From Yoonia sp. G8-12 (GTDB taxonomy: Bacteria; Pseudomonadota; Alphaproteobacteria; Rhodobacterales; Rhodobacteraceae), in contig NZ_CP151762.1 of the NCBI RefSeq assembly GCF_038443675.1, positions 2,170,001 through 2,234,000 on the forward strand: a DNA stretch of 64,000 nucleotides, given 5' to 3'. Position numbers and translations under genes: made by a program. Each line of letters starts with the position of its first letter. The first letter of the stretch is position 1. Under the pieces are notes generated by a model, which was given only the letters and a program-made list of their open reading frames with translations, searched no databases and had not been told where the DNA came from. This document shows, in pieces, positions 44,927 to 54,014 of the stretch.

Positions 44927-45490
44927 ATGTTCATCCAGACTGAATCGACACCTAATCCCGCAACGCTCAAGTTTCTGCCCGGTCAGAATGTGCTTGAGGT
45001 CGGCACCGCTGACTTCCCAAGCCTAGAGGCCGCCGAAAACTCGCCTCTGGCCAAGCGCATCTTCGCCGCTGGCGGTGTCTCGGGCGTATTCTTTGGCCTT
45101 GATTTCGTAACAGTGACGAAGGCCGAAGAGGTTGAGTGGGACCATATCAAGCCCGGCATCCTTGGCGCGATCATGGAACACTATCAATCGGGTCAACCCG
45201 TGATGGCCGAGGATCATAAACCGGTCAGCGGTCATGCCGAACACACTGGCGAAGACGCTGAAATTGTGGGCCAGATCAAAGAACTTCTCGACACCCGCGT
45301 ACGCCCTGCCGTGGCACAAGACGGCGGCGACATCACGTTTCATGGGTTCGAACGCGGCATCGTTTATCTGCATATGCAAGGCGCATGTGCTGGCTGCCCG
45401 TCTTCGACCCTGACCCTCAAGATGGGGATCGAGAACCTGCTGCGCCACTACATCCCCGAGGTGGTCGAGGTACGGCCAGTTGCAGCCTAA
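44927..45490 (+). CDS. nfuA: NifU family iron-sulfur scaffold/carrier protein
   Basis: A 187-residue Nfu-type protein. The N-terminal domain ('MFIQTESTPNPATLKFLPG', residues 1-90) is the Nfu_N scaffold domain; the C-terminal NifU domain ('LLDTRVRPAVAQDGGDITFH') carries the CxxC in 'GACAGCPSSTLTLK' (C154, C157) that binds a [4Fe-4S] cluster between two monomers. It delivers clusters to target enzymes. The end overlaps the tsaB start by 11 bases. Confidence 0.95.
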   Translation: MFIQTESTPNPATLKFLPGQNVLEVGTADFPSLEAAENSPLAKRIFAAGGVSGVFFGLDFVTVTKAEEVEWDHIKPGILGAIMEHYQSGQPVMAEDHKPVSGHAEHTGEDAEIVGQIKELLDTRVRPAVAQDGGDITFHGFERGIVYLHMQGACAGCPSSTLTLKMGIENLLRHYIPEVVEVRPVAA

Positions 45491-46058
45491 GCCAATTGTC
45501 TTAGCATTCGATACATCGGCGGCGCATTGCGCCGCCGCTTTGCTGTTGGGCGACCGGATCGTGACGCGTGTTGACGAAATGGCGAAAGGGCAGGCCGAAC
45601 ATCTGATGCCCATGCTGGAAGAGATGCTCGCCACCGAAGGCCTGACATGGCGCGACCTTGACGGTATCGGGGTAGGTGTAGGGCCTGGCAATTTTACCGG
45701 CATCCGTATTTCGCTGTCCGCCGCGCGCGGGCTGGCCTTGGGCCTTGGGAAACCAGCGATTGGCGTGAACGGGTTTGATGCACGCGCCCATGGCGAAACG
45801 CTGCCATACATTGCAACAATTCCAGCACCGCGCGATCAATCCTACACCCAAGAATTTCGTGCCGGTGGAACGACATCCGACCCCATTCAAATCACGGCAC
45901 CAGCACTTGCGCAAAAAGAAGCCGCCGTGCTGATCGGTGCCGTCGCCCAAATCGCGGCCTCGCGCCTGTCCGATGACATCTCACGCCCAGCGCCCCTTTA
46001 TATCCGCAGCGCCGATGCCGCCCCACCGCGCGATCCTGCACCGGTTTTGCTGCCGTGA
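45480..46058 (+). CDS. tsaB: tRNA threonylcarbamoyladenosine biosynthesis protein TsaB
   Basis: A 192-residue ASKHA-fold protein. 'VLAFDTSAAHCAAALLLGDR' and 'GIGVGVGPGNFTGIRISLSA' are TsaB signatures. With TsaD and TsaE it makes t6A37 on ANN-decoding tRNAs. The start is a TTG at 45480 inside the end of nfuA. The stop overlaps the rimI GTG (GTGA), suggesting a coupled nfuA-tsaB-rimI unit. Confidence 0.92.
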   Translation: MQPKPIVLAFDTSAAHCAAALLLGDRIVTRVDEMAKGQAEHLMPMLEEMLATEGLTWRDLDGIGVGVGPGNFTGIRISLSAARGLALGLGKPAIGVNGFDARAHGETLPYIATIPAPRDQSYTQEFRAGGTTSDPIQITAPALAQKEAAVLIGAVAQIAASRLSDDISRPAPLYIRSADAAPPRDPAPVLLP

Positions 46059-46474
46059 CACCCAACGAGCTGGCCAACCTTCATGCAGCGGCATTTAGCG
46101 CCACGCGGGCGTGGTCGGCCGATGAATTCGCAGGGCTTCTTCAGCACCCAGGTACCTTCGCAATCGGTGACACACACTGCTTTGCCCTGATCCGCACCGT
46201 GCTGGACGAGGCCGAGCTTTTGACGATCGCAACAGCACCGGCTATGCGACGGCAGGGCCTTGCGCGCGCAACCTTGCTAGCTGGTGAAGCGCGGGCAAAA
46301 ACTGAAGGCGCCGCACGAATTTTCCTTGAAGTGGCCGAAGACAACGGCGCCGCGATCAAGCTCTATACATCGTCAGGCTACCATCAAATCGGGCGGCGAC
46401 CCGGATATTATCTGCCTAAAGATGGGGCGCCGCTGGCTGCCCTGGTGATGCGCAAGTCACTGACCACAACCTGA
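46055..46474 (+). CDS. rimI: GNAT N-acetyltransferase, ribosomal protein S18 alanine acetyltransferase type
   Basis: A 139-residue acetyltransferase. The acetyl-CoA motif appears as 'ATAPAMRRQGLARATLLAGE' (RxxGxA), preceded by the beta-strand 'CFALIRTVLDEAELLTIA' and followed by 'IFLEVAEDNGAAIKLYTSSG'. Position right after tsaB is the usual RimI neighbourhood, so N-terminal acetylation of S18 is likely. GTG start overlapping the tsaB stop. Confidence 0.9.
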   Translation: MTPNELANLHAAAFSATRAWSADEFAGLLQHPGTFAIGDTHCFALIRTVLDEAELLTIATAPAMRRQGLARATLLAGEARAKTEGAARIFLEVAEDNGAAIKLYTSSGYHQIGRRPGYYLPKDGAPLAALVMRKSLTTT

Positions 46475-46663
46475 CTTTGCGTCAGCCTGTGGATAAGGCC
46501 AGTTTTGACCATCCATCGCACAATATCTCCTAAAAAGCAGTTGATCTTCCCTGCAAGGCAAGGCCTTATCGTACGATGACCGACATCAGATCGGCTCAGC
46601 CTTAACTGAGGGGGCGTCTATCGCCCGCAAAAGACCTCGCGTAACGACCTGGGAGAAATAATA

Positions 46664-47659
46664 ATGACACTTATGCAAAAATTTCTTGGCGCATCTGCTG
46701 CACTGGCTTTGACGGCCGGGACTGCCGCTGCAGATCCAGCCATCCTGTTCGATCTTGGTGGCAAGTTCGACAAATCATTCAACGAAAGCGCCTATAACGG
46801 GGCCCAGCGTTGGGCAGACGAGACCGGCAGTTCCTACGCCGAAGTCGAAATTCAGTCCGACGCGCAGCGAGAGCAAGCCATCCGTCGTTTCGCTGAATCA
46901 GGTGCAAACCCGATCGTCATGGCAGGCTTTTCATGGGCCACACCACTGGCCGAAGTCGCAGCTGACTATCCAGACACAAAATTCGCAATCATCGACATGG
47001 TTGTCGACGCACCAAACGTCCGCTCTGTTGTCTTCAACGAGCACGAGGGTTCTTATCTTGTCGGCATGATGGCGGCGATGGCCTCCGAGACCGGCACCGT
47101 GTCCTTCGTGGGCGGCATGGACATCCCGCTGATCCGCAAGTTCGCATGTGGCTACGCGCAGGGCGCATTGGCTGTGAACCCAGAAGCCACAGTGATCGCC
47201 AACATGACGGGTACAACACCTGCCGCTTGGAACGACCCGGTAAAGGGCTCCGAGCTCACGCTGGCACAGATCAGCCAAGGGTCTGACGTCGTCTTTGCTG
47301 CTGCTGGCGGCACAGGCGTTGGCGTTCTGCAAACTGCAGCCGACGAAGACATCCTGTCCATCGGCGTTGACGCAAACCAGAACTACCTGCACCCGGGCGA
47401 AGTACTGACATCCATGCTCAAGCGCGTCGACAACGCGGTTTATGAGGCCTTCACACAAGGTACAGACCTTGAAACAGGCTTTAACGTCATGGGCGTTGCC
47501 AACGAAGGCGTCGGCTATGCGCTGGACGAATTCAACGCTGAGCTGATCACTGCTGACATGCAAGCCGCTGTTGACGCAGCTGCCGCATCCATCGCGGCGG
47601 GCGAGCTCGTGGTCCACGACTACACAGCCGACGAAACCTGCCCGGCGCTTAGCTTCTAA
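46664..47659 (+). CDS. BMP family nucleoside-binding protein of an ABC transporter
   Basis: A 331-residue periplasmic binding protein. Residues 1-23 ('LGASAALALTAGTAAA') form a signal peptide without a lipobox cysteine. 'ILFDLGGKFDKSFNESAYNG' is the PnrA/BMP (basic membrane protein) opening that contacts purine nucleosides, and 'GNDPVKGSELTLAQISQGSDVVF'-like elements follow ('DVVFAAAGGTGVGVLQTA'). It is the first gene of a transporter operon that ends with a purine nucleoside phosphorylase. An 11-bp hairpin follows the gene, which may keep this mRNA segment abundant. The 189-base spacer before it presumably holds the promoter. Confidence 0.93.
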   Translation: MTLMQKFLGASAALALTAGTAAADPAILFDLGGKFDKSFNESAYNGAQRWADETGSSYAEVEIQSDAQREQAIRRFAESGANPIVMAGFSWATPLAEVAADYPDTKFAIIDMVVDAPNVRSVVFNEHEGSYLVGMMAAMASETGTVSFVGGMDIPLIRKFACGYAQGALAVNPEATVIANMTGTTPAAWNDPVKGSELTLAQISQGSDVVFAAAGGTGVGVLQTAADEDILSIGVDANQNYLHPGEVLTSMLKRVDNAVYEAFTQGTDLETGFNVMGVANEGVGYALDEFNAELITADMQAAVDAAAASIAAGELVVHDYTADETCPALSF

Positions 47660-47684
47660 GTCGCGCCCGAAGGCCTAAAATCTG

Positions 47685-47711
47685 GGGCCACGCTTGGACA
47701 AAGCGTGGCCC
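47685..47711 (+). terminator. Hairpin after the BMP binding-protein gene (partial terminator / stabiliser)
   Basis: GGGCCACGCTT (47685-47695) pairs perfectly with AAGCGTGGCCC (47701-47711) around GGACA, followed by TTCTTG. Strong stem, weak U-run. Between the first and second genes of an ABC operon this usually lowers expression of the later genes and protects the binding-protein mRNA. Confidence 0.7.
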
Positions 47712-47734
47712 TTCTTGCTGAAAAGGACATTCCC

Positions 47735-48091
47735 ATGACAAAGGCGATCACCACCTTCTTTGAAGCATGGGGGATGTCGGATGCCGATGCCCGCCAAACA
47801 GCACTCCACGCGTCATTCGGCCCCGATGCGACTTACGCGGACCCGCGCACCGACGCCCCGCTGACAGGCCCCGCAGCAGTGACAGAATATGTCGCCATGT
47901 TTTCCACCTCTGCCCCCGGCGCTGTCGCGCATGTGGCTGGTGTCGAGACGTGCGACAGTGTCAGCCGTGCGACTATTGCTTTCAAAATGCCAAACGGCAT
48001 GGAACAAATGGGCCAGTACTTTGTCGAACACAGGCCAGACGGCCTGATATCCCGCATGGTCGGATTTGTCGGAACAGGAGCACCAGCATGA
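47735..48091 (+). CDS. NTF2-like (SnoaL-type) protein in the nucleoside transporter operon
   Basis: About 118 residues from the ATG at 47735, preceded by AAGGA. The NTF2-like layout is visible: 'FEAWGMSDADARQTALHASF', 'DATYADPRTDAPLTGPAAVT' and the final 'HRPDGLISRMVGFVG'. No signal peptide, so cytoplasmic. The stop overlaps the ATPase start (ATGA), tying it to the transporter. Role unknown; it might bind or process an imported ligand, which is speculation. Confidence 0.82.
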   Translation: MTKAITTFFEAWGMSDADARQTALHASFGPDATYADPRTDAPLTGPAAVTEYVAMFSTSAPGAVAHVAGVETCDSVSRATIAFKMPNGMEQMGQYFVEHRPDGLISRMVGFVGTGAPA

Positions 48092-49692
48092 GCGACGCAG
48101 CCCCCGCCATTGAGCTGAAAGGTATTTCGAAATCCTTTGGCCCCGTTCAAGCAAACAAAGACATTTCGATCCGCGTCATGCCCGGCACAATCCACGGGAT
48201 CATCGGCGAAAATGGCGCAGGTAAGTCAACGTTGATGTCGATCCTTTATGGCTTCTACAAAGCCGACAAAGGCGAGATTTTCATCGCTGGCAAGAAAATA
48301 TCCATCCCTGACAGTCAAGCGGCGATTGCTGCGGGCATCGGCATGGTGTTCCAGCACTTCAAACTGGTGGAAAACTTTACCGTTCTGGAAAATGTCGTCC
48401 TTGGGGCCGAAGACAGCGGCCTGTTGCGTCCATCGCTGGCACGCGCACGGCGCGAATTGAAAAGCCTAGCCGAAGAATACGAACTCAACGTCGACCCTGA
48501 CGCTTTGATCGAAGAGGTCGGCGTTGGCATGCAGCAGCGGGTTGAAATCCTCAAGGCACTGTATCGCAAAGCCGATATTCTGATCCTTGATGAGCCCACC
48601 GGCGTGCTCACCCCCGCCGAGGCCGACCACCTGTTCCGCATTCTGGAGAACCTCAAACGTGAGGGCAAAACCATTATCATGATCACGCATAAACTGCGCG
48701 AAATCATGGAAATCACCGACACCGTCAGCGTGATGCGGCGTGGCGAAATGACGGCGACGGTCAAGACGTCTGAAACCAGTCCCGCAGAATTGGCTGAACT
48801 CATGGTTGGCCGCAAAGTGCTGCTGCGCGTTGACAAGGCACCGGCGCAAATCGGCAAGAAAATCCTTGAGGTCGAAGACCTCAATGTTACCGACAATAAA
48901 GGCGTTCACCGGCTTAAGGGCGTCAGCTTTGACGTGCACGCCGGCGAAATCCTCGGGATTGCGGGCGTTGCTGGCAATGGTCAATCCGAATTGCTGGAAG
49001 TGCTGGGCGGCTATGAGAAAGCCACCGGCAGTATCAAGGTCAACGGCGAGGAAATCGACCTCACCGGTGCGAAATCCGACGGGCAAAGCAGGCGCGCACG
49101 CGGGATCAGCCATGTGCCAGAGGACCGCCAGCGCGAAGGTCTGATCATGGATTTCCACGCATGGGAAAACACGATTTTCGGATACCACCACGACGCACGC
49201 TACCAACGCTCCAAATTGCTGATGGACAATGGGGCCATCCGCAAGGACACCGAAGAAAAAATGGCCCGCTTCGACGTACGGCCCCCCGATCCAAACCTGA
49301 CCGCCAAGAGCTTTTCGGGCGGCAACCAGCAGAAAATCGTGCTGGCCCGCGAAATCGAACGCAACCCCGATCTGTTGCTGATTGGCCAGCCAACGCGCGG
49401 TGTAGATATCGGTGCGATCGAATTCATCCACCAGCAGATTGTTGCACTTAGGGATCAGGGCAAAGCTATTTTGTTAGTTTCCGTAGAGTTAGAAGAAATT
49501 TTGTCCCTCTCCGACCGGATTGCGGTTATGTTTGACGGAAAAATAATGGGCGAGCGGATGCCTCAAGACACAGACGAAAAAGAACTCGGGCTTTTGATGG
49601 CCGGGATGACCACCGAACCGCGTGGGCCAATCCATGAGGCTGTCGCGGCGCAATTGGCGACCGCAGGCCGCGGCACGGCCAAGGAGGTCTGA
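48088..49692 (+). CDS. Nucleoside ABC transporter ATP-binding protein (tandem ATPase)
   Basis: A 534-residue protein with two ABC domains. Domain 1 has Walker A in 'GENGAGKSTLMSILYGF' near residue 40 and 'GVGMQQRVEILKALYRKADI' as its signature region; domain 2 starts near residue 260 with degenerate Walker A 'GVAGNGQSELLEVLGG' and signature 'SFSGGNQQKIVLAREIERNP'. This tandem, half-degenerate arrangement is typical of BMP/simple-sugar importers. The long upstream frame covers the NTF2-like gene and is not used. Confidence 0.94.
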   Translation: MSDAAPAIELKGISKSFGPVQANKDISIRVMPGTIHGIIGENGAGKSTLMSILYGFYKADKGEIFIAGKKISIPDSQAAIAAGIGMVFQHFKLVENFTVLENVVLGAEDSGLLRPSLARARRELKSLAEEYELNVDPDALIEEVGVGMQQRVEILKALYRKADILILDEPTGVLTPAEADHLFRILENLKREGKTIIMITHKLREIMEITDTVSVMRRGEMTATVKTSETSPAELAELMVGRKVLLRVDKAPAQIGKKILEVEDLNVTDNKGVHRLKGVSFDVHAGEILGIAGVAGNGQSELLEVLGGYEKATGSIKVNGEEIDLTGAKSDGQSRRARGISHVPEDRQREGLIMDFHAWENTIFGYHHDARYQRSKLLMDNGAIRKDTEEKMARFDVRPPDPNLTAKSFSGGNQQKIVLAREIERNPDLLLIGQPTRGVDIGAIEFIHQQIVALRDQGKAILLVSVELEEILSLSDRIAVMFDGKIMGERMPQDTDEKELGLLMAGMTTEPRGPIHEAVAAQLATAGRGTAKEV

Positions 49693-49695
49693 GGC

Positions 49696-50787
49696 ATGGA
49701 TGTGATGCCAAAGTGGGCCGATGTTGTCCTGATCCCGTTGATCTCGATCCTGCTGGCGGCGATCCTGTCTGCCTTGGTCATTTTGGCCATTGGTGAAAAT
49801 CCGTGGGCCGCGCTCAAGCTGATGGTGAACGGCGCTTTGGGCTCCACTTATGGCTGGGGGTATACGCTCTATTACGCCACCAACTTTATCTTCACCGGTC
49901 TTGCTGTCGCCATCGCGTTTCATGCGCGGTTGTTCAACATCGGCGGGGAAGGTCAGGCCCTCATCGGTGGTCTGGGCGTGGCTGTCATCTGTCTGTTCAT
50001 TCCATGGCCGCATTGGACGCTGGCGCTTTTGGGCTCTGCGATCGGTGCTGCGATCTTTGGTGCCGCATGGGCGGCGATCCCCGCATTCCTGCAGGCCAAA
50101 CGCGGCAGCCACATCGTGATCACTACGATCATGTTCAACTTCATCGCCGCCGCCGTGCTGAACTATTTCCTCATCGGCGCGCTCAAAGCACCCGGCATGG
50201 AGCCTGCCACCGCCAAATTCCCAGAAGCGACGCACCTGCCGTCGTTCCAGGATATGTTCAACTTCGGCGAAACCACATTTTTCCGGGGCGCACCCGCCAA
50301 TGTGACCTTCTTTGTCGCCATCGCGGCGTGCCTCTTTCTCTGGATGCTGATCTGGAAAACACGACTCGGCTATGAAATCCGGTCCTTCGGGCACTCGGAA
50401 TCAGCCGCGAAATACGCGGGCATCAGCCCGACCAAAATTATCATGGTCACCATGCTTATCTCAGGCGGTCTCGCCGGCATGATGGCCATCAACAACGTGC
50501 AGGGCGAGGCCGAACGGCTGGTCCTGAACGCAGTGGAGGGGGCGGGCTTTATCGGCATCGCCGTCGCACTGATGGGGCGCAGCCATCCTTTCGGGGTATT
50601 GCTGGCGGCCCTTCTTTTCGGCTTTCTATATCAAGGCGGCGCAGAACTCGCCCTATGGACGTCGATCCCCCGTGAGCTGATTATCGTAATACAGGCCTTG
50701 GTAATCCTCTTCACGGGTGCACTGGATAATATGGTGCGCATGCCGCTCGAGCGGCTATTCCTGGCAATGAGGAGAGCAAAAACATGA
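49696..50787 (+). CDS. Nucleoside ABC transporter permease (NupP/BMP type)
   Basis: A 363-residue inner-membrane permease of the BPD_transp_2 family with about nine membrane segments. 'IAFHARLFNIGGEGQALIGG' and 'GYEIRSFGHSESAAKYAGIS' are family signatures. It starts four bases after the ATPase gene and overlaps the next gene by ATGA. With the second permease at 51204 it forms the heterodimeric pore. Confidence 0.93.
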   Translation: MDVMPKWADVVLIPLISILLAAILSALVILAIGENPWAALKLMVNGALGSTYGWGYTLYYATNFIFTGLAVAIAFHARLFNIGGEGQALIGGLGVAVICLFIPWPHWTLALLGSAIGAAIFGAAWAAIPAFLQAKRGSHIVITTIMFNFIAAAVLNYFLIGALKAPGMEPATAKFPEATHLPSFQDMFNFGETTFFRGAPANVTFFVAIAACLFLWMLIWKTRLGYEIRSFGHSESAAKYAGISPTKIIMVTMLISGGLAGMMAINNVQGEAERLVLNAVEGAGFIGIAVALMGRSHPFGVLLAALLFGFLYQGGAELALWTSIPRELIIVIQALVILFTGALDNMVRMPLERLFLAMRRAKT

Positions 50788-51203
50788 CAGGACAATTCAA
50801 AGTCGGTGTCGATGATGACACAGGCGCAGACCTGGGCTTTGTGCTGAGTTGTTTGGCACTTGGCATGATTTCGATGGAAGAGCTCCACCAGTGGGTTCAC
50901 CACGTGATTGATCAAACCCCCGCAGCCGACGTACCGCCGCATCTGGTGGCGCTTTTGTCACTGCAACGCCCGACGAGCGTGTTGATGCCCGCCGAAAACG
51001 TGATGCCCCGCGTCCCGCATGATCCGTTCATCACCGATGACCGGTTCGATGCGATGCTGGGGCTGCAGTTCTTTCTGCGCCAAGACAAAACCCAAGCCGT
51101 GGATATCACCCAAGCCGAGGCAGAAGCCGCCTTGCGCCGCAATCCAGAGGTCGCTGACCGCTTCTTTGACCTCTTCCCGTTCCTGATGGAGAAAGCTGCC
51201 TAA
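50784..51203 (+). CDS. Uncharacterised protein between the two permease genes
   Basis: A 139-residue, acidic, soluble protein that I do not recognise as a named family. No signal peptide, membrane segment or metal motif. The N-terminal half is helical around 'FVLSCLALGMISMEELHQWV', then a loop 'TSVLMPAENVMPRVPHDPFI', then 'AEAALRRNPEVADRFFDLFP'. It overlaps the first permease by ATGA and is directly followed by the second permease, with no gap, so it is translated as part of the transporter unit. A regulatory or assembly role is possible, without direct evidence. Confidence 0.8.
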   Translation: MTGQFKVGVDDDTGADLGFVLSCLALGMISMEELHQWVHHVIDQTPAADVPPHLVALLSLQRPTSVLMPAENVMPRVPHDPFITDDRFDAMLGLQFFLRQDKTQAVDITQAEAEAALRRNPEVADRFFDLFPFLMEKAA

Positions 51204-52172
51204 ATGGATTTCGCGACCCTTTTGCAGATGCTGGACGCAACTTTGCGTCTGGCAACCCCGCTTCTTCTGGCCTGTCTCGCAGGTCTGTTTTCCGAGCGGG
51301 CCGGTATCTTTGATATCGGGCTTGAGGGCAAAATGCTGGCGGCAGCTTTCCTATCAGCCGCCATCGCTGCCGTAACGGGCAATGTGTGGCTGGGGCTTTT
51401 GGCGGGTATCGGCGCGTCTTTGGTCTTGTCGGCGATCCACGGACTGGCCTCGATCACCTTCCGCGGGAACCAACTGATCTCGGGTGTCGCGATCAATTTT
51501 CTGGCGGCAGGTCTGACTGTCGTCATTGCGCAAAGCTGGTTCGCCCAAGGCGGGCGGACCCCGCAACTGTCGGGCAATGCACGCTTCAATCCCATCGATC
51601 TGCCCTTTGCAGAGGCGCTGCAAAACGTGCCCATCCTTGGGCCGATCTACTATGAACTTATTTCCGGCCACACGATCCTTGTCTACGTCGCTCTTCTGAT
51701 GGTGCCGCTGACATGGTGGATCCTGTTCCAGACCCGTTTCGGCCTGCGCCTGCGCGCCGTGGGTGAAAACCCAGCTGCTGTGGACACGGCAGGCGTATCT
51801 GTGATCGGGCTGCGTTTCGCCGCCGTCGGTATTTGCGGCATCCTGTGCGGTATCGCCGGTGCTTATCTGGCAACCGCATTGCAAGCTGGTTTCGTGAAAG
51901 ACATGAGCGCCGGTCGCGGCTATATCGCGCTTGCAGCTCTCATCTTCGCCAAATGGCGGCCGTGGTATGCGCTCTATGCCTGCCTGCTCTTTGGTTTCCT
52001 GCAGGCGATGTCACTGCGCTCGGACGTGATTGAACGCGTCATAGGCTTCCAGGTGAATGGCCAGTTCCTCGACGTGCTGCCTTATATCCTCACGGTCGTT
52101 ATTCTGGCCGGTTTCGTCGGCAAGGCGATCCCACCGCGCGCAGGAGGCGCGCCTTATGTCAAAGAACGCTAA
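51204..52172 (+). CDS. Nucleoside ABC transporter permease, second subunit
   Basis: A 322-residue BPD_transp_2 permease. 'LLACLAGLFSERAGIFDIGL' and 'EGKMLAAAFLSAAIAA' are the NupQ-type opening, and 'GLRLRAVGENPAAVDTAGVS' is the ATPase-contact loop. It starts on the base after the preceding stop codon and overlaps the phosphorylase gene by 17 bases. Confidence 0.93.
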   Translation: MDFATLLQMLDATLRLATPLLLACLAGLFSERAGIFDIGLEGKMLAAAFLSAAIAAVTGNVWLGLLAGIGASLVLSAIHGLASITFRGNQLISGVAINFLAAGLTVVIAQSWFAQGGRTPQLSGNARFNPIDLPFAEALQNVPILGPIYYELISGHTILVYVALLMVPLTWWILFQTRFGLRLRAVGENPAAVDTAGVSVIGLRFAAVGICGILCGIAGAYLATALQAGFVKDMSAGRGYIALAALIFAKWRPWYALYACLLFGFLQAMSLRSDVIERVIGFQVNGQFLDVLPYILTVVILAGFVGKAIPPRAGGAPYVKER

Positions 52173-52962
52173 AGACCTCGCCGCCCAGATCAAAGCGATT
52201 GCGGGCGATGCACCTGTGCGCATTGGCCTGATCCTTGGATCTGGCCTTGGGCATATCGCGAACGAGGTGGACGGCACGGCCATCCCCTACACCGACCTGC
52301 CCGGCTTTCCCCATGCTGGCGTTTCAGGCCACAACCCCAATCTGGTAATCGGCACACTTGAAGGGGCGCGCGTCGCGGTCTTTGGGGGACGTGCGCATTA
52401 CTACGAAAGCGGGCGGGGCGACGCCATGCGCCTGCCTCTAGAAGTGCTCAAGGAACTGGGTGCTGATACGATGATCGCGACCAACGCTGCCGGGTCCATG
52501 CAGGTCGATATGCCCACCGGCTCTATCATGTGCCTATCCGACCATATCAACTTTTCCGGCCTCAATCCGCTCATCGGGGAACCTACCGATGCGCGCTTTG
52601 TGCCGATGAAAGACGCCTATGATCCTGCTATCCGCATAGCCCTGCACGCCGCTGCCAAAACAGCAGAGGTGGACATGGCCGATGGGATCTACGCGTGGTA
52701 TTCCGGCCCCTCTTTCGAGACACCTGCCGAAATTCGCGCCATCAAGATGCTGGGGGCTGACGCCGTGGGCATGTCCACAGTGCCAGAGGTCATCCTTGCG
52801 CGTTTTCTAGGGCTGAAGGCCGCTGCCATTTCGACCATCACCAATATGGCCGCGGGCATGAGCGATGAAGCGATCAGTCACGAACATACCAAAGCGATGG
52901 CCCCGATTGGCGCAGCTAAACTGGAAAAAGTCCTGCGCTGCTACTTGCGGTCAGTTTCCTAA
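52156..52962 (+). CDS. Purine-nucleoside phosphorylase (trimeric, PNP family 2)
   Basis: About 268 residues from the ATG at 52156, which has an AGGAGG site; the frame's earlier Met at 52057 lies inside the permease gene. 'IGLILGSGLGHIANEV' (phosphate-binding serine), 'VFGGRAHYYE', 'ATNAAGSMQ' and 'GPSFETPAEIRAIKMLGADAVGMS' split around residue 195 are signatures of the trimeric guanosine/inosine phosphorylases (XapA/PunA type). It splits imported purine nucleosides into base and ribose-1-phosphate, fitting the transporter genes before it. Confidence 0.94.
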   Translation: MSKNAKDLAAQIKAIAGDAPVRIGLILGSGLGHIANEVDGTAIPYTDLPGFPHAGVSGHNPNLVIGTLEGARVAVFGGRAHYYESGRGDAMRLPLEVLKELGADTMIATNAAGSMQVDMPTGSIMCLSDHINFSGLNPLIGEPTDARFVPMKDAYDPAIRIALHAAAKTAEVDMADGIYAWYSGPSFETPAEIRAIKMLGADAVGMSTVPEVILARFLGLKAAAISTITNMAAGMSDEAISHEHTKAMAPIGAAKLEKVLRCYLRSVS

Positions 52963-53096
52963 GTCCAAAACCAACGCAATAGTAAGTCCACGTGGCAGAA
53001 TTGCTGCGTAAGCATAATAAAACCGATCACATCATTTGACATGAACGCCCGATAGGTTTTTGGTGCTCACAGCGGCACAAGCGCTCGGAACAGCTC

Positions 53097-54014
53097 ATGC
53101 AGATTTACCTCCCTATCGCCGAAGTCTCGGTGAATATCTTTCTTTTGTTGGGACTAGGCGGTATCGTGGGCGTGCTTTCGGGAATGTTTGGTGTTGGTGG
53201 TGGTTTTCTGATGACACCCCTGCTGTTCTTTATCGGCATTCCCCCTGCGGTCGCGGTCGCAACAGAAGCAAACCAGATCGTGGCCTCGTCTTTTTCGGGT
53301 GTCCTTGCGCATCTCAAGCGAAAGACAGTCGATCTCAGGATGGGCACAGTGCTTTTGATCGGTGGTCTGACCGGTTCAGGTCTTGGTATTATCCTGTTCA
53401 ACTATCTCAAGGCGCTCGGGCAGGTCGAACTGCTGGTACAACTTTGCTATGTCGTCTTCCTTGGCATGATCGGGTCCTTGATGTTCATCGAGAGCCTGAA
53501 CGCGATCCGCAGATCATCAAAATCAGGTGGCAAGGTCGCAACGCGGCGGAAACATAACTGGGTTCACAACCTGCCGTTCAAGATGAAGTTCCGGGTTTCG
53601 GGTCTGTATATCTCGGTCATCCCGCCCCTTTTGGTCGGTGTGCTTGTCGGTGTGCTTGCTGCGATCATGGGCGTCGGCGGTGGTTTTATCATGGTGCCCG
53701 CGATGATTTACCTGCTGGGTATGCCTACCAAAGTGGTGGTGGGCACCTCACTGTTTCAGATTATCTTTGTGACAGCCTTCACAACCATGCTGCATGCAAC
53801 CACCAACTTTACAGTTGATGTGGTGCTTGCGGTGCTGCTGCTGGTTGGCGGCGTGATTGGTGCACAGATCGGAACACGGATCGGCGTGAAAATGAAGGCC
53901 GAACAATTGCGCATCTGGTTGGCCATCATGGTTCTGGCGGTTTGCGGCAAACTGGCGTTTGATCTGCTCGTGATGCCAACAGAGCTCTACTCGCTCGGCG
54001 CGGGGGGCCACTGA
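53097..54014 (+). CDS. TauE/SafE family anion exporter
   Basis: A 305-residue membrane protein with about eight segments. The two repeats of the family each begin with a GxxxGxGGG loop: 'LSGMFGVGGGFLMTPLLFF' near residue 28 and 'LAAIMGVGGGFIMVPAMIYL' near 190. TauE/SafE proteins export sulfite or organosulfonates. The ATG at 53097 has only a weak ribosome site. Its stop overlaps the TIGR02186 start by one base (TGATG), so both proteins are probably made together. Confidence 0.9.
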   Translation: MQIYLPIAEVSVNIFLLLGLGGIVGVLSGMFGVGGGFLMTPLLFFIGIPPAVAVATEANQIVASSFSGVLAHLKRKTVDLRMGTVLLIGGLTGSGLGIILFNYLKALGQVELLVQLCYVVFLGMIGSLMFIESLNAIRRSSKSGGKVATRRKHNWVHNLPFKMKFRVSGLYISVIPPLLVGVLVGVLAAIMGVGGGFIMVPAMIYLLGMPTKVVVGTSLFQIIFVTAFTTMLHATTNFTVDVVLAVLLLVGGVIGAQIGTRIGVKMKAEQLRIWLAIMVLAVCGKLAFDLLVMPTELYSLGAGGH

